DNA of 9,245 bases from Thermoplasmata archaeon (GCA_021827885.1 JAKAUD010000099.1:1-9245); one strand, 5' to 3'. Shown: positions 1 through 5,542, counted from the first letter of the stretch. Notes: generated by a model from the sequence alone, not told the origin. A program made the numbers and translations.

Positions 1-273
1 TGCTGCATTTCGGTCCCTGGTCAAATCAATAACAGTAATCGAATACTTCGTTTCTGCCTCTGAAGTGCTTAAATATAGCGCATCCCAGTTGATTGTACCA
101 AAAGTTTTCAGATTGTTAACGAACTTGAGCAAACGCGTCTTTCCTACACTATTCTTTCCAACAAATATGTTGATTCCTGGAGATACCGGGATTTCAGGAG
201 ATTCTGCAAATCCTTCTAGTCCTTTCACTTTCAATGTCAGCAAAGTGTCCATGGCTTTTTTCAAGACGACCAT
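1..273 (-). CDS. P-loop ATPase, N-terminal part (truncated by window edge)
   Basis: Ninety-one codons read leftward from an ATG at 273-271 and run off the window. The visible part starts with a short beta-strand region (M-D-T-L-L-T-L-K-V-K-G-L), then a strand I-N-I-F-V and a Walker A motif G-K-N-S-V-G-K-T at about residues 39-46, which would bind the phosphate of ATP. A Walker A this close to the N-terminus, after a strand and before an L-L-K-F-V-N-N helix, is the layout of RecF/SMC/OLD-like ABC-type ATPases (AAA_15/AAA_21 class), which act in DNA repair or in defence systems. Walker B and any nuclease domain lie outside the window, so the subfamily cannot be told. An internal ATG at 252 is a possible later start, but the TATA element at 291-299 fits a leaderless transcript starting at 273. 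Confidence 0.82.
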   Translation of the reverse strand, partial: MVVLKKAMDTLLTLKVKGLEGFAESPEIPVSPGINIFVGKNSVGKTRLLKFVNNLKTFGTINWDALYLSTSEAETKYSITVIDLTRDRNAA

Positions 274-290
274 TAGATTATTCCGTGCCT

Positions 291-299
291 TATCTTAAA
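291..299 (-). promoter_or_regulatory. TATA element of the P-loop ATPase gene
   Basis: On the minus strand TTTAAGATA begins 26 bases before the ATG at 273 and is preceded by the purine-rich GAAAGG, a plausible BRE. This spacing puts the transcript start at or very near the start codon, as in a leaderless archaeal mRNA. Inferred by inspection. Confidence 0.55.
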
Positions 300-401
300 C
301 CTTTCAACTTTTTGCCACCCGTACTTCCCAGAGAAACCAAAGAAAAGATTCAAACGAGTAGTACCTATCACTGTATACCTCACCTCCTCTTAGCTCATAA
401 C

Positions 402-437
402 TAGTAAGGGAGTATACCGTAGTAAGGGGTATTACTG
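402..437. repeat. Imperfect tandem 18-base repeat in the upstream region of the ATPase gene
   Basis: Two adjacent 18-base units both begin TAGTAAGGG (402-410 and 420-428) and agree at 13 of 18 positions. The second unit ends within TTACTGTAA (432-440). GTATAC occurs at 412-417 and again at 373-378. The stretch lies between the end of the SRPBCC-like gene and the TATA element at 291-299. The rest of 274-491 contains no gene I accept. The repeats could be regulator sites, but nothing shows that directly. Confidence 0.4.
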
Positions 438-491
438 TAAATATAGAACCTCGTTGGTTTCCGAAACAGTTGGGGGTGAGATCTTGGAGAG

Positions 492-866
492 TCAAACCAT
501 TCCATTAGTTACGGCATTCCTGACCAGTTTCAACACTTCAAAATTCTTCTTCAATTTGTCAATTATGACATCTATCGGTTGTTCGGGATCTCCCGTAATC
601 TTGAACGGGAACTTAGTTCTCCCACTGAAGATGACTCGGGAACCTTCTGGTATTTCCTCCACCTTCACCTCCACATCCTCGCCCCACGATGATATGGAAA
701 ACCCCGTGGAAAATGTAATCTCCCTCAAAGCTGAGTCCTTGAACATGACCTTTACGTCCCCTCCGATCAGACTCGAAAGGAGGTAGCCTCTTTCAAATAT
801 GCCGGTTAGAAGTGAAAAGACCTCATCCGGGTTTGCGTTCAGGTCTACGTAATTTTCTGGGTTCAC
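492..866 (-). CDS. Small SRPBCC/START-like protein
   Basis: A 124-residue protein with a GTG start at 866-864. An in-frame TAA lies two codons upstream (872-870), so the start cannot move far. After an N-terminal helix (P-D-E-V-F-S-L-L, about residues 13-20) the sequence runs through alternating strands. Around residues 61-82 comes W-G-E-D-V-E-V-K-V-E followed by E-G-S-R-V-I-F-S-G, and then a long C-terminal helix (about 97-116) with K-K-N-F-E. A strand pair with 'W-G-E...G-x-x-V', then a D-x-x-x...K-x-N-x-E helix, is the pattern I associate with small SRPBCC-fold proteins, which bind hydrophobic ligands in a pocket. The family call is from pattern only, and no ligand can be named. It has its own TATA element at 887-894. 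Confidence 0.68.
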   Translation of the reverse strand: MNPENYVDLNANPDEVFSLLTGIFERGYLLSSLIGGDVKVMFKDSALREITFSTGFSISSWGEDVEVKVEEIPEGSRVIFSGRTKFPFKITGDPEQPIDVIIDKLKKNFEVLKLVRNAVTNGMV

Positions 867-886
867 TCTTTACTATCTGTGCCAGA

Positions 887-894
887 CTTATTAA
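887..894 (-). promoter_or_regulatory. TATA element of the SRPBCC-like gene
   Basis: On the minus strand TTAATAAG begins 28 bases before the GTG at 866. This supports the GTG as the leaderless start, since no Shine-Dalgarno sequence precedes it (the preceding bases are AGTAAAGA). It overlaps the TAATAA that ends the interrupted frame upstream. Confidence 0.5.
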
Positions 895-1023
895 TGTTGC
901 CTCATCGCAACTTTCCCTTTGAGAAACCAAACTATCGTCATCCTTGGATACTGAAAGTCCCTTTTTGACTCTCGATATCGTACCCCGCGCATTTTCCCTG
1001 GGAAGTTTACCTTACCCTCCGCA

Positions 1024-1044
1024 TTACTGTACCCGGTACAGTAA
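1024..1044. promoter_or_regulatory. Perfect inverted repeat, operator-like
   Basis: TTACTGTACC and GGTACAGTAA are exact reverse complements (10-base arms) around a single central C. This is the classic form of a dimeric regulator site. On the minus strand a TATA-like TTTTAAAC (1072-1065) predicts a transcript start at about 1045, so the palindrome would cover roughly +1 to +21, a place where archaeal repressors commonly bind. The downstream unit would be the tail of the interrupted frame and then the SRPBCC-like gene. Confidence 0.5.
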
Positions 1045-1064
1045 ATGTCTATCCTGCCTAAAGA

Positions 1065-1074
1065 GTTTAAAATA
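1065..1074 (-). promoter_or_regulatory. TATA-like element before the 1024-1044 palindrome
   Basis: The minus strand reads TATTTTAAAC. Taking 26-27 bases from the TTTTAAAC core puts initiation next to the inverted repeat at 1024-1044. No start codon of a convincing gene lies within 30 bases, so any transcript would have a long leader or drive 492-866 from a distance. Weak on its own; the placement relative to the palindrome is what makes it worth listing. Confidence 0.3.
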
Positions 1075-1196
1075 GTACCTGCACGCTAGGTCGGTGCTCC
1101 CCCTCCCTTGTAGTACTTGCAGATAATGTCTCCCGCTTTCAAATCCAGTCTCTTGAACCCCACCTGATAATCTATTTCTTCGGATTTCATACAACA

Positions 1197-1718
1197 TTAG
1201 ACTTCTGAGATCAATTTCTTTGTCAAGTTGCTATCACTCAGAACATATCTGTCATCTGTTTTCAGTACAATCTTCCGGTCCATCAAAAATTTCAGGTGAA
1301 ATGCCACCGTGTTGGGGCTCATCCCGGTATTGAATTGACCCCTGACTGTATTGACTAATTCTGCCCAACTCATTTCCTTCTTCTCTATTAACCCCTTCAA
1401 TATCACCACCCTTTTCTCGTTCCTTAGTATCTGCATGATCACTTCATGCTCTGTCTTCGCCTCGACATCTTCCAGTTTCTTCATCTCTTGTTCTTCTTTT
1501 TTGATTGCCTCTTTGAACTCCTCCACATCCCGCCTTTCGTTCCGAACTCGGATCCTCAGACCGGCGCACCGCATGCTCTTCCTATTTCCCCTGCACCGTC
1601 GAACCTGGCCCTGGAGGTACTCCAGGTCCTCCTGATGAAACTCCAGACGCTGCCGGTAGAAACGAATTTTTGACTCGATTTCCTCTTTTGTTCTTTTCCC
1701 AGTGTGGCCCGCTCCCAT
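1197..1718 (-). CDS. Coiled-coil protein with C-terminal winged-helix DNA-binding domain
   Basis: A 173-residue protein, probably a transcription regulator. Residues about 10-90 are a charged heptad-like coiled coil (many E, K, R, with L/I at intervals), broken by a basic loop with two cysteines (C42, C51). Residues about 91-162 look like an ArsR/MarR-type winged helix: a first helix H-E-V-I-M-Q-I-L-R, a helix with M-S-W-A-E-L, a recognition-like helix M-S-P-N-T-V-A-F-H-L-K-F-L and a wing I-V-L-K-T-D-D-R-Y-V-L. I chose the ATG at 1718-1716: it lies 2 bases after the TAG of the upstream gene, with GGGGAG at good Shine-Dalgarno distance inside that gene's last codons, and the same arrangement recurs at 2544. 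An ATG at 1733 would add five residues and overlap the upstream gene. Last intact gene of the operon; targets unknown. Confidence 0.75.
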   Translation of the reverse strand: MGAGHTGKRTKEEIESKIRFYRQRLEFHQEDLEYLQGQVRRCRGNRKSMRCAGLRIRVRNERRDVEEFKEAIKKEEQEMKKLEDVEAKTEHEVIMQILRNEKRVVILKGLIEKKEMSWAELVNTVRGQFNTGMSPNTVAFHLKFLMDRKIVLKTDDRYVLSDSNLTKKLISEV

Positions 1719-1765
1719 CTCTACTCCCCCCATACCCTACTTATCGCCTCCTTGATCCTCCCCTT
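1713..1765 (-). repeat. Junction repeat, copy A (gene tail + stop + next start)
   Basis: Fifty-three bases matching copy B at 2539-2591 at 44 of 53 positions by eye. It covers the last codons of the 1721-1993 gene, its TAG, two spacer bases and the first codons (ATGGGA) of the next gene. It thus carries the Shine-Dalgarno sequence and start used by the downstream gene. The match weakens beyond the MGxxHxxxR stretch. Confidence 0.7.
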
Positions 1766-1993
1766 CAGTATTCCCACAACCTCATCCTGCTCCCCCTCCG
1801 TCATGTCCCTGTTATGGCTGTCGTAATAAGTATGTAGAATGGAACAAAGGGTAAAGCCCATGACGTAGCAGTAATATTCCCTCTTGGTAACTTCTCCTAG
1901 CCTTCTCTCAGTGGTTGTACGGCCCTTAATCAGGTCCTTGTCTAAATCCCTCAGAGTTATCTCAATATAGGCTCTATCCTCATCGTTTAGCAT
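1721..1993 (-). CDS. Small helical hypothetical protein
   Basis: A 90-residue protein of unknown function. Its ATG (1993) follows the TAG of the upstream gene by two bases, and the next gene's ATG follows its own TAG by two bases, so all three are almost certainly co-translated. It looks wholly helical: an acidic N-terminal part (L-N-D-E-D-R-A-Y-I-E-I-T-L), a central hydrophobic stretch with C-Y-V-M-G-F-T-L-C-S-I-L (about residues 42-53, too polar around it to be clearly a membrane helix) and an amphipathic C-terminal helix L-K-G-R-I-K-E-A-I-S-R-V-W. A diverged copy of that last helix and the stop exists at 2547-2600. No family recognised. Its conserved tail may be kept because it carries the ribosome-binding site of the gene behind it. 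Confidence 0.68.
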   Translation of the reverse strand: MLNDEDRAYIEITLRDLDKDLIKGRTTTERRLGEVTKREYYCYVMGFTLCSILHTYYDSHNRDMTEGEQDEVVGILKGRIKEAISRVWGE

Positions 1994-1995
1994 AG

Positions 1996-2544
1996 CTATG
2001 GTTCCAAAAATTCTATTTGCTCACGGAGAAAATAATCACTTCCAATGCCTGCGTTGAATTTACTTATGGAATTGAACAGTACCCTATCCCCCTTTAACAT
2101 AAACTTTCCTGCATCATCATCAAAAGAGATGATTGTTCCCTCGATTCCATAGCCATATCTGTATCTGCGTTTCACCTTATTATATCCCGTTGTCTTGTCC
2201 CATCTTACTGCACATGCCTTTCTCCCTATCCACCAAACGTCATCGATAGCAGATATTGTGCTTAACCAAACTTCTATTGAGTCAGTCATCTTCTGGAACA
2301 CATCTTCTGCGGGTTTCACCAACTTTAGTACTACCACATAGTTTCGCTCATTGATTTCCTTAAACTCGTAACCAATAGCCTTAAATTCGTAGTATTCAAA
2401 ATAAGTTGTCTTTCTAATGATGTTATCCCTTTCGTGCCATACGTGGACTACCTTGACTTTGTTCCCAATGCTGTTCCAAAGTGTCTCGAATTTTTCTCTG
2501 TTAATGTTTATGGGCCTTCTTTCAAAATGGTGCACGTATCCCAT
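1996..2544 (-). CDS. Hypothetical protein, first intact gene of the operon
   Basis: A 182-residue protein from the ATG at 2544-2542. The visible features are mixed alpha/beta: aromatic-rich strands around residues 33-64 (V-K-V-V-H-V-W-H-E-R, then Y-F-E-Y-Y-E-F), a basic tyrosine-rich run (K-V-K-R-R-Y-R-Y-G-Y-G, about residues 122-132), then strands G-T-I-I-S-F-D-D-D-A and D-R-V-L-F-N. The N-terminal M-G-x-x-H-x-x-x-R resembles that of the 1197-1718 product, but the rest does not. I chose this ATG over one at 2559 because it lies two bases after a TAG with GGAGG seven bases upstream, exactly as at 1718. No family recognised. The basic aromatic patch could bind nucleic acid, but that is a guess. 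Confidence 0.65.
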   Translation of the reverse strand: MGYVHHFERRPININREKFETLWNSIGNKVKVVHVWHERDNIIRKTTYFEYYEFKAIGYEFKEINERNYVVVLKLVKPAEDVFQKMTDSIEVWLSTISAIDDVWWIGRKACAVRWDKTTGYNKVKRRYRYGYGIEGTIISFDDDAGKFMLKGDRVLFNSISKFNAGIGSDYFLREQIEFLEP

Positions 2545-2591
2545 TTCTATTCCTCCCATACCCTATCTATCGCCCCCTTCACCTTCCCCTT
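2539..2591 (-). repeat. Junction repeat, copy B
   Basis: Partner of copy A at 1713-1765 (44/53 matching). Here it precedes 1996-2544 although no intact small gene stands in front; only the tail of one survives (2547-2600). It supplies the GGAGG ribosome-binding site and the ATG context of the downstream gene. Confidence 0.7.
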
Positions 2592-2600
2592 GATGATCAC
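2547..2600 (-). pseudogene. Remnant tail of a paralogue of the 1721-1993 gene, possibly now a leader ORF
   Basis: Reading from GTG at 2600-2598, seventeen codons encode V-I-I-K-G-K-V-K-G-A-I-D-R-V-W-E-E, then TAG (2549-2547). This matches the last 17 residues of the 1721-1993 product (G-I-L-K-G-R-I-K-E-A-I-S-R-V-W-G-E) at 10 positions. The frame is open further upstream to a TGA near 2658, but those codons do not resemble the paralogue and hold no ATG. The TATA-like sequence at 2614-2630 would start a transcript close to the GTG, so the remnant may be translated as a 17-residue leader coupled to the next gene. It is either a decayed copy or a deliberately kept leader. Confidence 0.5.
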
Positions 2601-2613
2601 AATAATAGATGAG

Positions 2614-2630
2614 ATTTTAAAGAATAAAAT
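2614..2630 (-). promoter_or_regulatory. TATA-like region, candidate promoter of the 1996-2544 operon
   Basis: The minus strand reads ATTTTATTCTTTAAAAT. Either TTTTATTC (from 2629) or TTTAAAAT (from 2621) can serve as a TATA box, with initiation at about 2595-2603. That is at or near the GTG of the 17-codon leader. No other A/T-rich element lies as close to the operon. Confidence 0.45.
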
Positions 2631-2665
2631 TGTTTCGCCGTGCAGCGCTAGACTAGTTCACGAGC

Positions 2666-2683
2666 CATATCCATATGGATATG
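2666..2683. promoter_or_regulatory. Perfect 18-base palindrome, operator-like
   Basis: CATATCCATATGGATATG equals its own reverse complement. It is flanked by a direct repeat AGTTCAC (2655-2661 and 2686-2692). It lies about 40 bases upstream of the candidate TATA region of the minus-strand operon, a position that suits an activator, and some 380 bases before the plus-strand TATA at 3062. Confidence 0.45.
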
Positions 2684-2692
2684 AGAGTTCAC

Positions 2693-3061
2693 AACCAATG
2701 CCCGCTACAAGCTCAGATACTACTTTCATATCCGGTTTACACTTCCCTAGGAAACAGAATCTCTCAATCCAACTACTGTTGATATGAAGTTATCTCTCCG
2801 GAACTAGAATACCACAAAACTTGACAATTCATGGCTCTTTAAATGGGAGTGAGGAGAATCGAATCCCAAAACCCTGCGAGCAGTTATATACCATACTTCA
2901 GGAACCGACAGAGTAACTTGACGAAATACCCCAAATTGTCAAAGTGGATCCAATTAAAGCAAGGACTGTAAACACTGAATCGATTATACATACATAGACT
3001 CGCCATCAGACTTAATCACTCTAAAGGAGTTATTAGAAATCCTCATATTTGTTTCAGAAAC
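2693..3061. other. Intergenic region between the two divergent units
   Basis: I see no convincing gene on either strand. A minus-strand TATATAAC (2890-2883) could be a further promoter for the leftward operon, at the cost of a leader of over 250 bases. A stretch on the minus strand near 2843-2870 faintly resembles a tRNA T-arm, but fails on base pairing. Confidence 0.4.
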
Positions 3062-3070
3062 TATATATAA
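3062..3070 (+). promoter_or_regulatory. TATA element of the secreted propeller/GH12 gene
   Basis: TATATATAA starts 29 bases before the ATG at 3091, preceded by the purine-rich CAGAAAC. Spacing and context fit a leaderless archaeal transcript and support the ATG at 3091. Confidence 0.7.
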
Positions 3071-3090
3071 ACTGATCCTTTGATTTAACC

Positions 3091-5163
3091 ATGAATAAAT
3101 GGTTCCTTTTCAATTCAGCTATAAAGAAGAAAACACTTTCACTGTTCCTAACGGTTTTGATGGTGTTATCCTCTTTTGGAATACTTACCGTGATGTCTTC
3201 TCCCTCAGCCGTTCAAGCACCCATTTCCCTTTCCCCCTTTGAATCGAGCCAATACTCCTTTTCATCCATCACCCTCCCCTCCAACTGGGCCACGGTTACT
3301 GCCCTAGCCTCTTCCCAGAGTGCGGTCTTCTTAGGAGGTAGCTCAGCTAATGGTGATGCGTTATTTGGATACTATACCGTAAACGGAGATTTTGAGGAGT
3401 TGACGAATTCTCTCCCTTCGGACCTGACTCAACTCCACACCATTGCGTATGGTGGAGGGGATGTGTTGATCGGTGGTCAAAATGGGTCTGGAGCGTCCCT
3501 TGTAGTGTATCAAATCTCTTCAGGAAATTTCATTGATCTGACACAGTCTCTGAGGTCTCAAATCTCCGCATCACTCGACGTCAATGGGATCGCATATGAT
3601 GGTAGCGAGTTCTTGATAGGAGGAGCGACTAATTGGTATTCCCTGATAGGTTTCTACACTCCTGGGAGTAATTCATTTCAGTCCCTACAAAGTAATATAC
3701 CTGGATATTTTGCTTCAAATGCCGTAGTCTGGGACGGCAAGGATTTTCTGATAGCGGGAGCAGGGGTAGGACCCGGGGGGTCACCGGGCACCCCTCCAAA
3801 GCTAGGTTACATCACAACAAGTGGAACCTTTAAGGATATCAGTAATTTACTCCCTTCCGATGTGGGGGTCATGTGGAGTGCAGCCTTCGACGGAACTCAG
3901 ATTCTGATCGGAGCCCAGAACTCCAACACCGGAAATCTCGTTCTCTTTCTCTTCAACCAATCTACGCAATCTTTCAAGAACGTGACGATGAACTTTCCAC
4001 CCAATCTCAATATGTTTCCCTTGAGTATTGCCAATTACACCAATGGGTTCATCATTGGAGGGGAGGCAGGCAATTCAGAATATCTGGCAATAGTAAGCGA
4101 AGCTGGCAATCCTTCCAATATTTCGCAGGCAATTCCTACCGGAACTTCTAACATACGGTCTGTATTAGCGGACGATTCTCAGGTCTGGGCGGGCGGTTCA
4201 TATTCAAACGGTGAAGCCTTCTTTGGAGTTTCCAACATCACCGGAGGAAGCTCTCTCAGACAAGCAACTGTCAATCTTCTTCCATATTATGGAAACGTAG
4301 CAAATCTCCCCGTGGTAGGCACAGCGGCTACCCAGATAACTCGATTTGTCTACACTTCTGTTGGTCTTTTGACAATGAGTCCTGACCTGTGGGATGTTTC
4401 CGATACTTCTGTGGGCAACATCACTATGTCTGCGGGAGAGGTGGCAGGAGGAGACGTAACAGCACAGATCCACTTTACTGATGTGACGGATAAGGGTCTG
4501 GCAAAGTTTGCAGTAACCGGTTACCCTAGTTTGTCGTATGGATTTGCAGTAAATGGAGGCACGGTTTCTACGGGTTCTCCTTCTTTCGAACTTCCTAACC
4601 AGATGAATAACTTTTCTTCTCTCAGGCTTACGACGAGCTACTCAGTTGCCCCGCACAGCACTCCCATGGATTTTTCATATGATATCTGGATAACCAAGGC
4701 CAACAAAACTTTAAAAATGACCTCCAACGATGTGGAACTGATGCTGTACCTCTATGATGCAAACGATATGACATTTGGATGGTCACTCTTTGGTAAGGGA
4801 ACCTATACGACTCCGGGAATCGTGGACGGTGTTTCGACTACCATCACTTGGACAACTTACGCCCCTCCGACTGGAGGCACCGGGGCTAAACTCGTTATCT
4901 TTGCGATCACAGGAGTTGGTACGGGAGTTAGTCTGAAAAATGCTACGGTGAGCATCGACCTGATGGATTTATGGCCTGATGTGGAGTCTGTTCTTAACAA
5001 CCTGGGAATGAAAGTTAATTCTTCATACTACCTAGAAAATATAGACCTTGGGTCAGAATTCGAACCTGAGAACTGGTGGCTCTGGTGGGACCCTTGGTCC
5101 CATCCAACTGCAGATTATTCCTTTAGCATCTCCCAATACAGCATAAAGGTGGAATATATTTGA
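3091..5163 (+). CDS. Secreted beta-propeller protein with C-terminal GH12-like glycoside hydrolase domain
   Basis: A 690-residue exported protein. Residues 1-43 form a signal peptide: basic start with K-K-K at 12-14, a hydrophobic core at about 16-35, and a likely cut after A-V-Q-A. Residues about 60-390 hold seven repeats of 45-51 residues, each with a hydrophobic strand ending in G-G or similar (near 82, 128, 177, 222, 274, 323, 368), typical of a seven-bladed propeller. Residues about 430-690 resemble glycoside hydrolase family 12, endo-beta-1,4-glucanases: F-S-Y-D-I-W-I (528-534), then V-E-L-M-L-Y-L-Y with E549 as candidate nucleophile, and L-G-S-E-F with E656 as candidate acid/base. GH12 usually has E-I-M-x-W at the first site; here a tyrosine replaces the tryptophan. 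The many N-x-S/T sites suggest glycosylation. Most likely it cuts beta-glucans outside the cell; the propeller may bind substrate or the cell surface. Activity is inferred. Confidence 0.8.
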   Translation: MNKWFLFNSAIKKKTLSLFLTVLMVLSSFGILTVMSSPSAVQAPISLSPFESSQYSFSSITLPSNWATVTALASSQSAVFLGGSSANGDALFGYYTVNGDFEELTNSLPSDLTQLHTIAYGGGDVLIGGQNGSGASLVVYQISSGNFIDLTQSLRSQISASLDVNGIAYDGSEFLIGGATNWYSLIGFYTPGSNSFQSLQSNIPGYFASNAVVWDGKDFLIAGAGVGPGGSPGTPPKLGYITTSGTFKDISNLLPSDVGVMWSAAFDGTQILIGAQNSNTGNLVLFLFNQSTQSFKNVTMNFPPNLNMFPLSIANYTNGFIIGGEAGNSEYLAIVSEAGNPSNISQAIPTGTSNIRSVLADDSQVWAGGSYSNGEAFFGVSNITGGSSLRQATVNLLPYYGNVANLPVVGTAATQITRFVYTSVGLLTMSPDLWDVSDTSVGNITMSAGEVAGGDVTAQIHFTDVTDKGLAKFAVTGYPSLSYGFAVNGGTVSTGSPSFELPNQMNNFSSLRLTTSYSVAPHSTPMDFSYDIWITKANKTLKMTSNDVELMLYLYDANDMTFGWSLFGKGTYTTPGIVDGVSTTITWTTYAPPTGGTGAKLVIFAITGVGTGVSLKNATVSIDLMDLWPDVESVLNNLGMKVNSSYYLENIDLGSEFEPENWWLWWDPWSHPTADYSFSISQYSIKVEYI

Positions 5164-5202
5164 TTCGTCTAACACGTGCCTACACTTTGACTTACGAACC
5201 AC

Positions 5203-5210
5203 TATAAAAT
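5203..5210 (+). promoter_or_regulatory. TATA element upstream of the membrane-anchored protein gene
   Basis: TATAAAAT predicts a transcript start at about 5229, almost exactly where the frame of 5543-6970 becomes open (after TAA at 5222-5224). This suggests that the original gene began here rather than at 5543. Confidence 0.5.
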
Positions 5211-5224
5211 TAACTCTATGTTAA

Positions 5225-5542
5225 TTTGACTGGAAATTTCTCTATGACCTCCAAATAACTAAGTACTCAAAAACCAATCATGTTGGAGGGGCGAAATATC
5301 TGACTAGCTCCGTCTCAACTGCTAAAGCGAGAGATCCATCATCACTCGGGTCCTACATAATCTCGATAGCATTTGATTTAACAGGGGAAGTACGCTATAG
5401 AAAGCATTATAAATTTCTAACAAAGGTCATAAGTAAGAAGAAGAACCAACTTCAAAAGATAGATATTGAAAAGCTAATAGAGTTAGATACCTCAGATATT
5501 CAATCCCTGCAGGATTGGGAACTGAAAAAAGACGATAGTTGG
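5225..5542 (+). other. Open, coding-like upstream extension of 5543-6970 without a usual start codon
   Basis: In the frame of the downstream gene, 106 codons are open from just after TAA (5222-5224) to the ATG at 5543, with no ATG, GTG or TTG. The translation looks protein-like, e.g. G-S-Y-I-I-S-I-A-F-D-L-T-G-E-V-R-Y-R and later I-D-I-E-K-L-I-E-L-D-T-S-D-I. A TTG at 5226 in another frame opens ten codons (M-T-G-N-F-S-M-T-S-K) that stop at TAA 5256-5258. One lost or gained base, or a -1 shift at the AAA before that TAA, would join it to the long frame as ...S-K-I-T-K-Y-S. So the gene may be frameshifted near its start, or use a rare start codon. Confidence 0.5.

Larger units (their letters stand above)
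891..1190 (-). pseudogene. Reading frame interrupted by one amber codon (possible pseudogene or small ORF)
   Basis: From the ATG at 1190-1188 the frame gives 34 residues, beginning M-K-S-E-E-I-D-Y-Q-V-G and ending K-G-G-G-A-P-T, then TAG at 1088-1086. The same frame then stays open for 64 more codons to TAA-TAA (893-888). The part after TAG includes G-R-I-D-I-Y-C-T-G-Y and ends T-I-V-W-F-L-K-G-K-V-A-M-R-Q-H. The ATG lies 6 bases after the TAA (1199-1197) of the winged-helix gene, so it sits in operon position. Readings: a gene broken by a nonsense mutation, a genuine 34-residue small protein, or amber read-through. A separate 55-codon frame from an ATG at 1197 overlaps part of it. The GGTACAGTAA palindrome lies inside the downstream half, which argues for a regulatory role there. 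No family recognised. Confidence 0.4.

Noticed and set aside
304..495. Minus-strand 63-codon frame with a TTG start overlapping the stop of the SRPBCC-like gene
   Set aside because: Weak start, tryptophan/aromatic-rich end with no recognisable pattern, and it runs through the repeat cluster up to the TATA element of the ATPase gene. The region looks regulatory.
454..786. Plus-strand 110-codon frame opposite 492-866
   Set aside because: Mirror of the SRPBCC-like gene; the minus-strand protein has the better fold pattern and its own TATA element.
1351..1673. Plus-strand frames opposite the winged-helix gene
   Set aside because: Serine/phenylalanine-rich low-complexity translations that arise from the antisense of a lysine/glutamate-rich coiled coil.
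2843..2875. Minus-strand sequence GGGATTCGATTCTCC resembling a tRNA T-arm, a possible attachment site
   Set aside because: The closing pair 53-61 would be A-C, only three of five stem pairs form, and no anticodon or D-arm precedes it.
5405..5412. TATAAATT as a possible promoter for the gene starting at 5543
   Set aside because: It lies inside the coding-like upstream frame and would leave a leader of over 100 bases, unlike the other genes here.
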